Positions 38,010-47,195 of a stretch of DNA of 64,000 bases are shown here, one piece after another. Position 1 is the stretch's first letter, and the number at the start of each line of letters is the position of its first letter. The DNA is taken from NCBI GenBank assembly GCA_020975725.1, contig QXJR01000029.1, positions 62,001 through 126,000 of the forward strand. The letters are read 5' to 3'. The notes beneath the pieces were generated by a model. That model was not told the DNA's origin, searched no databases, and saw only the letters and a program-made list of their open reading frames with translations. The position numbers and the translations under genes were made by a program. This DNA is from Picocystis sp. L7. Its lineage: Eukaryota > Chlorophyta > Picocystophyceae > Picocystales > Picocystaceae.

Positions 38010-40394
38010 TCAAGTCACGCGAATGACGGCCTCTTCACCATCTCCTTCGCCATCGTCTTTATTCTCCGCCAATGAAGCTCCTTCTTCCAAGGTCGACTTG
38101 GTGTCGGTCGAGTGTTCCTCCCGGAACCCTACACGGAACTTGTCGATGTTACGCTGCTCGGTGGTGCTAAAAGGACGTTTCCCAAGGATCGCCTCGATCT
38201 CTTCCAACGATAACACTTCCCGCTCCAACAGTGCGAGGGCCATCTTCTCCACCAACTCCTTCTTCTCCTCCACGAGCTTGCGGGTCCTGTCGTACGAAGA
38301 ATCGATGAGCTTACGTACCTCCTCGTCGATGACTTTGGCCGTCTCGTTGCTGAATGGTTTCATCAATTTCTCCTCGTCCGGAGGAAAAGAAACCAGACCC
38401 ACGCGCTTGTTCATGCCATACACAGCCACACGGGAATACGTCATCTTCGTGATCTTCTCCAAATCGTTCTGAGCGCCCGTGGAAATTTTCCCGATCAGGA
38501 CCTCCTCTGCCGCACGACCACCCAAAGTCATGCAGGTCATGTCTTCCATCTGCTCGGTAGTCATCAGCAGGTTCTCGCTGGGCAAATACTGGGCGAATCC
38601 AAGCGCCGCCGTGCCCCTTGGTATGATGGAAACCTTCAGCAGAGGTTCGGCATACTCCAAAAACCATCCGACCACCGCGTGCCCCGCTTCGTGAAATGCT
38701 ACCGTCCTACGCTCTTCAGCCGAGATCACCTTGTTCTTCTTCTCCAGACCTCCGATGACGCGATCCACAGCAGACTCAAAATCTACCATTCCTACGATCT
38801 TGGCTCCTTTACGGGCAGCAATCAAGGCTGCTTCATTGCACACGTTGGCAATGTCAGCGCCAGCAAAACCCGGGGTGAGCGCCGCTAATCTCTGGGAATA
38901 GTAGTCTGGTGGATGGTCCAGCCTCAGCTTCTTCAAGTACACGCGGAAGATCTGTTCCCGGCCTTTGATGTCGGGACGATCGATGCTGATCTGTCGATCA
39001 AAGCGTCCGGGACGCAAGAGCGCTTGGTCCAGAATGTCTGGTCGATTGGTACCAGCCAACACCACAACACCAGTGGTCGTTCCAAAGCCGTCCATCTCCA
39101 CCAAGAGCTGGTTCAGCGTGTTCTCGCGTTCGTCGTTCCCACCAGCAAAACCACCGCGGCCCCGGGCACGTCCAATGGCATCCACCTCGTCGATGAAGAT
39201 GATACTGGGGCTGTTGGATCTTGCCTGGGCGAAGAGGTCTCTCACTCGTGCAGGGCCCACTCCTACAAACATTTCCATGAAATCTGAGCCACTAATGGAC
39301 AAAAATGGGACATTGGCTTCCCCAGCCGTTGCTTTTGCCAACAGGGTTTTCCCTGTGCCTGGAGGACCCACCAGGAGGGCTCCCTTTGGAATGCTGGCCC
39401 CCAGGTCTTTGTACTTTTTGGGATTTCTCAGAAACTCTACAAATTCCATGACCTCTTGCTTGGCTTCGTCGCATCCCGCAACGTCCTTAAACATCACGCG
39501 GTTCTTGGCGTTCTTGTCTATCACTGTGACTTGGGCCTTACCAACATTGAATATGCCTCTCGAACCTCCCCCTCCACCAACACCAGGTCCCATCCCACCA
39601 CCCAGCTGCCTTCTCGTGAAGTACACGTACCCAGCGATGAGCAAAATCGTCGGAGCAAGCCGCAGCAGTTCCTGCTGCCAGCTCCATTCGTTGGTGTAGG
39701 TGACGTCCAGGAACTCTTTGGGTTGGATTCCGAGCGCCCGTTGTGCATCTTCGAGTTTTCTTTCGAACGACTCCACGCTCCCGATGTTGAAGTAGAACCT
39801 GTAGCTTCCTCCTCTTCTTTCCTGCCTCTGTGGCTGCGGAGGCGACATGTCCATCATGTCATCGCCCATTTCGGGAGTGCTGTTGACCGACACGGCCGGA
39901 GGTTTGATGTAGACCTTGACCATGTTTTTGTTCGACACCTCGAGTCGTTCTACGAGCCCAGCTTCCAGGAGTTTGTTCTGGAACTCTTGGAAGCTGATTT
40001 CTTTGACGTCGGAGCGTCCCATGGAGAAGGACGACAGGGCCATGGCCAGCAGTGCGGTCGTGAGCAGGGACTGTTGGAATCCTTTGTTCTGCATGGCTTC
40101 TCCCAAGGTCTTGGGATCTTCTCCGCTCTTGCTTCCTCCGTTTTCGCCCGAGGATCCGTTTTTCTCCACTTTGCTGCGTTTGTTCTTTCCTTTCGGATAG
40201 AAATTTTCGAACCCACGCTTGGGCTGTTCACCGGCGCTGAACGGCCTGCGAAACGTTCTCAGCGCTCCATGCACGCTTTCTGGGTTTCCATCCGTTCGCC
40301 GGGCACCGAGCGTGGCGGCACTGTCTTTCGCGGCGGCCTGCTGGGACGCACGTTGGACGAGCTTCGTCCCCCATCGCAGCACGGCACGTCTCAT
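38010..40394 (-). CDS. AFG3: Mitochondrial m-AAA protease, AFG3/FtsH family
   Basis: An ATP-dependent zinc metalloprotease of the inner mitochondrial membrane facing the matrix; it degrades misfolded membrane proteins and matures some precursors. 794 aa from MRRAVLRWGTKLVQRASQQ, which reads as a typical basic presequence ending near RRPFS. Human AFG3L2 has 797. A first membrane span (LLTTALLAMALSSFSMG), an FtsH extracellular domain and a second span (ELLRLAPTILLIAGYVYF) are followed by a Gly-rich linker. The AAA module has Walker A GPPGTGKT (about residue 342) and Walker B IIFIDEVDAIG. The peptidase has HEAGH at about residue 568. No intron. A CGTGCTTTG array lies 120-175 bp upstream. Confidence 0.95.
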   Translation of the reverse strand: MRRAVLRWGTKLVQRASQQAAAKDSAATLGARRTDGNPESVHGALRTFRRPFSAGEQPKRGFENFYPKGKNKRSKVEKNGSSGENGGSKSGEDPKTLGEAMQNKGFQQSLLTTALLAMALSSFSMGRSDVKEISFQEFQNKLLEAGLVERLEVSNKNMVKVYIKPPAVSVNSTPEMGDDMMDMSPPQPQRQERRGGSYRFYFNIGSVESFERKLEDAQRALGIQPKEFLDVTYTNEWSWQQELLRLAPTILLIAGYVYFTRRQLGGGMGPGVGGGGGSRGIFNVGKAQVTVIDKNAKNRVMFKDVAGCDEAKQEVMEFVEFLRNPKKYKDLGASIPKGALLVGPPGTGKTLLAKATAGEANVPFLSISGSDFMEMFVGVGPARVRDLFAQARSNSPSIIFIDEVDAIGRARGRGGFAGGNDERENTLNQLLVEMDGFGTTTGVVVLAGTNRPDILDQALLRPGRFDRQISIDRPDIKGREQIFRVYLKKLRLDHPPDYYSQRLAALTPGFAGADIANVCNEAALIAARKGAKIVGMVDFESAVDRVIGGLEKKNKVISAEERRTVAFHEAGHAVVGWFLEYAEPLLKVSIIPRGTAALGFAQYLPSENLLMTTEQMEDMTCMTLGGRAAEEVLIGKISTGAQNDLEKITKMTYSRVAVYGMNKRVGLVSFPPDEEKLMKPFSNETAKVIDEEVRKLIDSSYDRTRKLVEEKKELVEKMALALLEREVLSLEEIEAILGKRPFSTTEQRNIDKFRVGFREEHSTDTKSTLEEGASLAENKDDGEGDGEEAVIRVT

Positions 40395-40513
40395 GTCCAC
40401 CGTTTCGTGTCGTTCTCTCGCACCGCGTGTTCCACCGCCCGCCTCGTGGATCTCCTTGGCGTCCTTCCTTCCCCTTGGATCGCCACGCGACGTCCTCGGT
40501 CCCCTGCTGCGTC

Positions 40514-40567
40514 CGTGCTTCGCGTGCTTTGCTACGGCCGTGCTTTGCGTGCTTTGGTCCGTCCGAG
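40514..40567 (-). promoter_or_regulatory. CGTGCTTTG box array upstream of the m-AAA protease
   Basis: Plus-strand order: CGTGCTTCG, CGTGCTTTG, spacer CTACGGC, CGTGCTTTG, CGTGCTTTG, then GTCCGTCCGAG. It has four boxes here and three upstream of UTP10 (34202-34246). Outside this block the two upstream regions do not resemble each other. Confidence 0.65.
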
Positions 40568-41607
40568 GACGTGGACCCACCCCTCTCCTTCCCCCCCCAC
40601 TTGGAACACCCAGAGAAACACAAGGGGACAGGGGGTTGAAACAGGTGTTGATTCGTTCAGGGTTTACAGCTCTCCCTCCCAGACCGAGTCCTCCCACCCA
40701 AGGGGAAGGGACGATCGACAGCTCAGCACGTGGATCGCCGACGACGTGAGCAGCGACGAACGAACGTCGTGCAAGAACGAACCATAGAATTCGACAGTCG
40801 ACGGTCGAATTCATTCAAGTATACCAATGAGAATACATTGGACGGAATCGAACACCTGCGACTGTTTCAGAGCGCGATGCATGACATGTAATGCAGAATC
40901 TGGACGAAACCACCACCTCCACACCAGAACTCTCCTGCCATCGAGCAAGCACTTCGAAACTTGCTGTCGAAGGACAAAGAAGACATCGAAGAAGCAGAAA
41001 AGGGGATCAACTACCTCGCGTAGTAGCGAAAGACACACCGCCCAGAAGGTCACCACCACGTCACAACCAGTGCGTGGAACACAGCGTTTCAACTCAGAAA
41101 AAATGATATTAGTTCAACACAGGGGATGGACACAAGAGGGAGCGGACACAAGGGGGAGCAGGGTGGAGGTGTGGGGGTAGGACCGTCGATCCTGGTCCTG
41201 TGGATCCATGGAGGGGACCCTTCCCTTCCCTTCCCGCCAGAGAGGGACCGCTTTCCCTCTCCCCGTGTCCCCTTCCCCTCCCTTGGGCAGAGAGAAGATT
41301 CTCCTTCCCGGTTCCCCGCCCCTCCTCCCTTCGGTTTCGAAATTCCAAAACCCACACCACAATCGCACACACAAGCCCATCCTCACCCAGGAACCAAAGC
41401 AAGTGCACGCTTCTGCCTCGCGTGCGAACCCGCAAAAGCGACAGAAGCGAGAGGGAAGGACGCGTGCGGTTGGATCGGTCGGGATCCATGCTTCGAAAGC
41501 GACACGCCGGGGAACGTAGAAGCATCCAGGTGGCGGGATGCACGCGTCCAGACGGTGGGATGGATCAAGGAGGCGAAAGAGACAGGAAAGAGAGGAAACA
41601 AGACAAG
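40568..41607. other. Intergenic region between the m-AAA and coiled-coil genes
   Basis: About 1 kb between divergent genes. Frames on both strands show no known domains. Pyrimidine blocks (CCCTTCCCTTCCC near 41218) resemble those before other genes of the window. Confidence 0.45.
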
Positions 41608-42707
41608 ATGAAGGTGAGAGAGAAACACGGACGCACGCGTCGCGGAAAATCCCAACCAGAGACCGAGGCCTCGATCGCGTTCGAACACCGCCAAGAAGGC
41701 TGACGAGGCACCACCACGGACGAATCGCGGTTGGGATCCCGCTCACGCAGGAGAACGTCCCGCCTCCGAACGAACGAGAAGGACGAAGAACGCAGGCGAA
41801 GGACCCATGGAACCGTCCATCGGTGGCAGACGAATGGTTCCAAGGAGAGGAAGACGTGGGACGTGGACCCCACACTCCACCCAAAGTCTTCGAGAGACAA
41901 GACAAAGGCATCTGGGACTGGGATTCGCTGGGATCCGCCATTGGCAAAGTGGCGCGCGAAATCCTCGAAGCCCCGCCCAAGAGCACAGGCGGTCCCACGG
42001 AACAGAGCGTCCGCGCAACGATGGCCGATGGTCCGGAAGATCAAGCCGAGGACCAATCCTCCGGACCCGTGACCAACAGCATCAGCAAATTCGCTGTCGA
42101 AGCCTTCGATGCCATCGACAGCGCCTTTGGGAACGGGTTCGGCTCCAAGAGCGACCACGGACAGACCCCAAAGAAACGTGCTTGGGTCTTGGAACCGGAT
42201 CGAGGCGCCAAAGGGACACCAACCGACACCAAGCGGCTGGATTCCGGGGACGTGGCCCCTCGAAACTCGTCGGCTTCTGAAAAGTTGAAAGACACGCAAG
42301 AGAAGCTGTCCATCCTCTGCAAAGACAAGTTGTCGATGGAGAAGGAGTTGCAGAAAAGCCAGGAGCTGGTCGACCTGATGGAGGGCGAAATATCGGCGTT
42401 GCACAAGAAGTGCCGCCAGCTCATGCTCCAGAACGAGAAGCTGAAGAGAAGCCAGCTCCAACACCCCGCGTGTTGCGATGGGGAGGATCAGGTCCGCCTC
42501 CAGGTGGAAACTTTGGTGAGGGAGAAGGCCATCCTGGCCCGAGAGAATGCGCGTTTGGTGCGTGAGAACACGAGTATGCACGAGCTCCTATCCTACAGCA
42601 TGGGAGGCAGCAGCGAGGACGAGCACGAAGAGGAATCCATGCAAGTCTGCGTTCCGGGATCCGTCTCGGCTGTTCCAGTCAAGGGGGCAGGGTCGGAAGA
42701 CGTTTGA
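41608..42707 (+). CDS. Coiled-coil protein of unknown function
   Basis: Proposed model: exon 1 is just ATGAAG (41608-41613) followed by GTGAGA, and exon 2 starts after CACGCAG at 41751 in the same phase, giving 320 aa beginning MKENVPPPNER. The uninterrupted frame alone could start at 41538. The first half is polar, with two amphipathic, conserved-looking segments (WDWDSLGSAIGKVAREIL and NSISKFAVEAFDAIDSAFGNGFG). Residues about 180-310 form a long coiled coil with regular heptads (EKLKDTQEKLSILCKDKLSMEKELQ; VREKAILARENARLVREN). It ends in an acidic tail. No membrane span. A scaffold or trafficking adaptor is conceivable, but no family is recognised. Confidence 0.65.
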
Positions 42708-42880
42708 ATTCGCGTCCGACGTCCCGGGTATCTCCTGCGCGTATTTATGGCAATAAGGGCTCGAGGGGGAACAGCGACCTTCGGTCTGGATGGAATGGAT
42801 GCCCAACACTTTCTTATGTTTTTTTTTTCTTTGTCTTTGTTTCCCGTCCTTCAACGCGAGCCCACGGACGCGTTCCACGC

Positions 42881-43536
42881 TCACCCTTGGACCAGTGCGG
42901 ATGCGGTGGCCGACTCATACTTCCAGTTGGGCGGGAGTTTGCGCACGCGGCGGTAGTAGCGTGCGAGCCTGTGGATCCTGGATTCGGTCAGGATGAGCCT
43001 GAACTTGGAATCTTTGTCGGCGCGGTTGCGTTCCAGGTGCTTGCGCACGGCCACGGCTTTCTTGATGAGGAAGTACAGGTCTTCTGGGATTTCCGGCGCG
43101 AGTCCTTGTCCTTTGAGGATGCGCAGCACCTTGCTTCCCGTGACGCTGTGGACCTGTGCGATCCCGTGCGAATCACGCAGCACCACGCCGATCTGGGACG
43201 GTGCGAGCCCTTTTTTGGCCAGCTTGCAGATCTGTTCCACCACCTGGTTTGGCGGCGTCGTTCGGTTCGGTCAGTCGCACGTCCTTCCATCCACCTTCTC
43301 CGTCCATTCCATCCCCTCTCTCGATCGACTTCTTTGACGTGTGGATGGCTTGGTGTTGAGCGCTGCACCAGAACCCTACCCGGAACCGCGTGGTTTCGAA
43401 CCCGGTTCTTCTCCATCTACGCGTCTACTTCGTCACGTACCTCTTGCGGTGTGGTTTTCAACCAGCTGGGAGAGGACTTCTTGTAGGGCAGTGCGCTCCC
43501 GCTGATGCCCTTGCCGCGCGAGTACATGCGTCCCAT
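42881..43536 (-). CDS. RPS13: 40S ribosomal protein uS15 (RPS13), two exons
   Basis: A small-subunit protein that binds 18S rRNA in the central domain. Exons are 43536-43441 and 43243-42881, with a 197-bp intron (GTACGT...CAG) in phase 0. The spliced product is 152 aa (human 151): [20 protein letters not shown], then [37 protein letters not shown], ending in [18 protein letters not shown]. It is divergent from the YchF gene and convergent with the coiled-coil gene. Confidence 0.96.
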
Positions 43537-44053
43537 GGTGCCTGGCGGTGTGCGACGTCTGATGCTCCACACGTCCAGCAAGGCGGCGCACCCCCCCCCC
43601 CACACTCCCTGTCCCTCCCTGCCACCCTCCCTGTCAGCCACACTCCCTGTCAGCCACTCTCCCTCTCTCCCATCCTCCCTCTCTGCCACTCCCTCTCTCC
43701 CATCCTCCCTCTCTGCCCCTTCCACCCTCTCTGCCCCTTCCCCCTCTCTTCCCTCTCTGCCACTCCCTCACGGGGTGGGGCCCGATGGACCCACACCGGG
43801 GAGGGACGGGGGTGCTCCGACCGTGCCCCCCCCTCCCGGGTCGCAAGGGAAGCATCGAATATTCGCATCGTGGGGAAACGAATGCATTGCGAATATTCGT
43901 GGGGATCGGTGGTGGGATGGGCCATGTCGCGAGGCGGCGCGCATCCGCCACCGTCGCGGACGAGGTTCCGACGCTTGGACGGAGCTGCGGATCGGATTCG
44001 TAGGAAAGGAGGCAAGGAAACGAAACAAGGGGAACGAAGGATCGGACCCGAGG
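43537..44053. promoter_or_regulatory. Divergent upstream region of RPS13 and ychF, with CT-rich minisatellite
   Basis: 517 bp. From about 43600 to 43770 the plus strand is an imperfect repeat of CTCCCTCTCTGCCACTCCCT-like units. The rest is GC-rich without a credible gene. Confidence 0.55.
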
Positions 44054-45268
44054 ATGAGGCTGGCCATACGTGTTGCCACCAGGCGTGGGATGCGAAAAGG
44101 AAGGAGGTCGACGTGGCACGGAAGCGCAAGGTCGTTCCGGACCACGACGACCAAGATGAGCCTGCAGACCGGTATCGTTGGCATGCCCAACGTCGGAAAA
44201 TCCACGCTCTTCAACGCCATGGTGCAGAACGCGAAGGCAGAAGCCGCCAACTTTCCCTTCTGCACCATCGAACCCAACACCGGCGTGGTCACGCTCCGTG
44301 ACGAAAGGTTGCAAGCGCTGTCCACGATGTCCAAGTCCAAACAAGTCGTGCCCACCACCATCGAGTTCGTGGACATCGCAGGACTCGTGCAAGGGGCAAG
44401 CAAAGGGGAAGGGTTGGGGAACCAGTTCCTCTCCCACATACGTGAAGTGGACTCCATCGTCCAAGTGTTGAGGTGCTTCGAGGACGAAAACGTCGTCCAC
44501 GTCGACGGTCGAGTGGATCCCGTCTCCGATAGCGAAACCATCAACCTGGAGCTGGCGCTCGCAGACCTGTCCCAGATCGAAAAGAGACTCGCCAGGCTAA
44601 AAAAAGGATCCAAAGTCAAGGCCGACAAGGCCAAAGAAGAAGACGAAGCGGCGGTCCTACAACGCATCCAAGTGGCCCTGGAAGCTGGACAAGGAGCCAG
44701 GACGGTGCCCCTGAGCCCCGAAGAGTACCCCCTCGTCAAAGGCCTTTCCTTGCTCACCATGAAACCCATGATCTACGCGGCGAACGTCAGCGAGGACGAT
44801 TTGCCCACCCGTGGTGAGGGCAACGTTCACGTGGAGGCGGTTCGTAAGCTTGCCGAGGAGCAGAAGACGGAGGTGGTCATCGTTTCCGCGCAGGTTGAAT
44901 CGGAGCTGGTGGACCTGGACGAGGACGAACGAAAGGAGTTTTTGGAATCCATCGGTGTCAAAGAGGGAGGTCTGAACAGTTTAGTGCGCGCCACGTACAA
45001 GCAGCTGGGTCTGCTCACCTACTTCACCACCGGGGAGCAGGAGACGCGGGCCTGGACCATACGTCGGGGCATGACCGCTCCACAGGCGGCGGGGGTGATC
45101 CACACGGACTTCGAGAAGGGTTTCATCCGCGCAGAGACGGTGGCGTACGATGCGTTGGTGGGATCCGGTTCCATGGTGACGGCCAAGGAGAAGGGTTTGG
45201 TCCGTCTGGAAGGGAAGGAGTACGTGGTCCAGGAGGGGGACGTCATGCTCTTTCGTTTCAACGTCTAG
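44054..45268 (+). CDS. ychF: YchF/OLA1-family P-loop NTPase, bacterial type, with N-terminal extension
   Basis: A ribosome-associated Obg-family ATPase/GTPase. 404 aa from the ATG at 44054; the conserved domain starts at Met35 (44156). Motifs are GMPNVGKSTLFNA (P-loop), FPFCTIEPNTG (switch I), DIAGLVQGASKGEGLGNQFL (G3) and a TGS-like C-terminus TYFTTGEQETRAWTIRRGMTAPQAAGVIHTDFEKGFIRAE, then KDGDV-like EGDVMLFRFNV. The sequence is closer to bacterial YchF than to cytosolic OLA1. The first 34 residues are rich in Arg, Ser and Thr without acidic residues (MRLAIRVATRRGMRKGRRST), consistent with an organelle presequence. If translation starts at Met35, the protein would instead be cytosolic. No intron. 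Confidence 0.92.
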   Translation: MRLAIRVATRRGMRKGRRSTWHGSARSFRTTTTKMSLQTGIVGMPNVGKSTLFNAMVQNAKAEAANFPFCTIEPNTGVVTLRDERLQALSTMSKSKQVVPTTIEFVDIAGLVQGASKGEGLGNQFLSHIREVDSIVQVLRCFEDENVVHVDGRVDPVSDSETINLELALADLSQIEKRLARLKKGSKVKADKAKEEDEAAVLQRIQVALEAGQGARTVPLSPEEYPLVKGLSLLTMKPMIYAANVSEDDLPTRGEGNVHVEAVRKLAEEQKTEVVIVSAQVESELVDLDEDERKEFLESIGVKEGGLNSLVRATYKQLGLLTYFTTGEQETRAWTIRRGMTAPQAAGVIHTDFEKGFIRAETVAYDALVGSGSMVTAKEKGLVRLEGKEYVVQEGDVMLFRFNV

Positions 45269-46085
45269 CCTCTTTGGAAGGCTCAAGCCAGGCGGCTGTT
45301 CGAACGTGACGCCTGGATCCGTCCGCGTTTCGTTCCCGTTCGAACTTGGTACCTCGAATAAACCGATCGTCCATCCGAAGGTCCAAAGGGACGTACCGTA
45401 CTGCCATGTCCCCCCCGATCCACCCCAGCCCCGCTCCCTGCGAAACCGTGTTGCCCTTCGCTGACGTGTCGATGGTCTCGCAGCCCGGGCACCCTGGACC
45501 ACGTTTTTGCGTCCAGCTGGCGATCCCTCCCACGCCCCGATTCGGAAATTCCGGTCCAGAACGCCCCGAATTCGGTGCACTGGCGTTCGTCGACCCCGAT
45601 CTCGGCCATCCCCTGAGAACGCCCCCTTCCGATCTGGCACGAAATCGTGGATGAGAACGGGGCGGACACGCCCCGGGAGATCCGGTCGAGATTCCTTCCG
45701 TATCCATCACTGTTTACACTGTACGGTGAACCCGAACGGTCGGGTTCGCCCGAACCGGGGCGTGCCAGCTGGCGGCCTCACCCCCGAAAAGGCCCTTCGG
45801 TCAAGTCCAGGGCGACGTGCCACCACCGCACAGAAATCACAACACGGTTCAGGACGTGCGCGCGTGTCGCGCCGGAAGAGAACGCAAAGAGCGGAGCTCA
45901 AGAGACCACCAGGAGAGCGAGAAGAGGAACGGGAAGGAACGAGAAGCCTGCAGGAACCCGACGGCGAACGCAGGAGAAGGAACGAAACCGCGTTCGGACC
46001 GGAAGTCGTGTGGGAAGGATCACACACATCGACCACCGTACACGTGCACGTGTGAAGCGCACCTCGTCGTGCTGCTAGTCGAACG
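45269..46085. other. Intergenic, no gene recognised
   Basis: About 800 bp between two same-strand genes. The open frames are GC-rich shadows without motifs. Confidence 0.5.
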
Positions 46086-46937
46086 ATGTGCAACCAAATC
46101 GGGAGAAGACCGCTCTTCGCCCGCGAGGCTAGGGCGGAAGAAAAACATGCCAACGAAGAAAGGTCCCTGACGGAACTGCCGGATGAAGTGCTGGAGAAGG
46201 TGTTTGCGTATCTAGGAGGATGGCTGAGCACAGTGGCGCAAGTGTGTCCTCGCTTTGCCGCGCTTGCACAGGCCGAGGCCACGTGGGAAAAAAACTGTGA
46301 AAGATATGCAGCAGGCGTGGTCGATGCCATCAGCTGCGAAGGAAACCGCCGACCGCCGGGCGGATGGAAGAGCATGTACACACTGCTGTCGAGGTGTCCA
46401 CTGCAGAAAAGGAAAAGAGGCAGATACACAGAGCTGCAGTGCGGACAGGAAGTGCTGGCCAAGCGGGCGAGGGGAGAAGCATGCAATGGGCATGTCAGCC
46501 ACGTGACGTTCTACAAGGTTAGCACAAGGGATCTCTGGGGGTGCGATCGGATGTTCGCGGAGGACACACTGCTCTGCTCCCCAGCCTGCACATCTCATAG
46601 AAGCTGGAAAAACTCGCCCTTGCATGCGTTTCGGGGTTTTGTGAGCAACTTTAGCACCTCCAACTTGGAGCACAAGATGTCAAAAACCAGCTGCTGTTGG
46701 TCGTTGTCATGTCCATGGTGCAGTGCGGGTGCAGCCGAGGCTACGCTTTGCTTTGGAGGTCGGCTGCTGGCCACGCTTCTTCCCAAAGACTACGAGATCC
46801 AGGATGGATGGTATCTTGTCACCATTTGTCGCAACGGTCATGTGGTGGGGACGTACGAAGAGTGCTCCAAGGATCCCCAGAACATCACCCCTGTCAACGC
46901 CGATGCCAAGATCAACGGCCAGATTGCATGCGCGTGA
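46086..46937 (+). CDS. F-box protein
   Basis: 283 aa. Residues about 27-72 (LTELPDEVLEKVFAYLGGWLSTVAQVCPRFAALAQAEATWEKNCERY) form an F-box, the SKP1-binding motif of SCF ubiquitin ligases. A second segment (GGWKSMYTLLSRC) resembles the helix that often follows F-boxes. The C-terminal 150 residues are Cys-rich (CSPACTSHRSW; SCCWSLSCPWC) and end in a beta-rich part, GWYLVTICRNGHVVGTY. They show no WD, kelch or LRR repeats, so the substrate domain is unknown. No intron is evident. The gene converges on MOT1. Confidence 0.8.
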   Translation: MCNQIGRRPLFAREARAEEKHANEERSLTELPDEVLEKVFAYLGGWLSTVAQVCPRFAALAQAEATWEKNCERYAAGVVDAISCEGNRRPPGGWKSMYTLLSRCPLQKRKRGRYTELQCGQEVLAKRARGEACNGHVSHVTFYKVSTRDLWGCDRMFAEDTLLCSPACTSHRSWKNSPLHAFRGFVSNFSTSNLEHKMSKTSCCWSLSCPWCSAGAAEATLCFGGRLLATLLPKDYEIQDGWYLVTICRNGHVVGTYEECSKDPQNITPVNADAKINGQIACA

Positions 46938-47195
46938 TCTACTGTACATATTGTTGAAAATCATAACAGGCATGACTACTTTGTCGCCTGCACATGTTTA
47001 ACGTTAAGGACGCAGCTACGTTTTATTACATGACGAAGCTCAACACATGAATTGCAGCTGGACCTGCCTTTCCTTGTACACATCACGAAGGTTGCATACT
47101 GACTTTCCTAGCTCAGACTTCATTTATTTGACAAAATACACATTTCTGAAGGCTATGCCTTGCCTCTAGCAACCCCAGCTCCCTTTCCAAAATCG

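Noticed and set aside
39456-40787. 443-codon frame antisense to the m-AAA protease gene
   Set aside because: The minus strand encodes an unmistakable AFG3/FtsH protein; this is its shadow.
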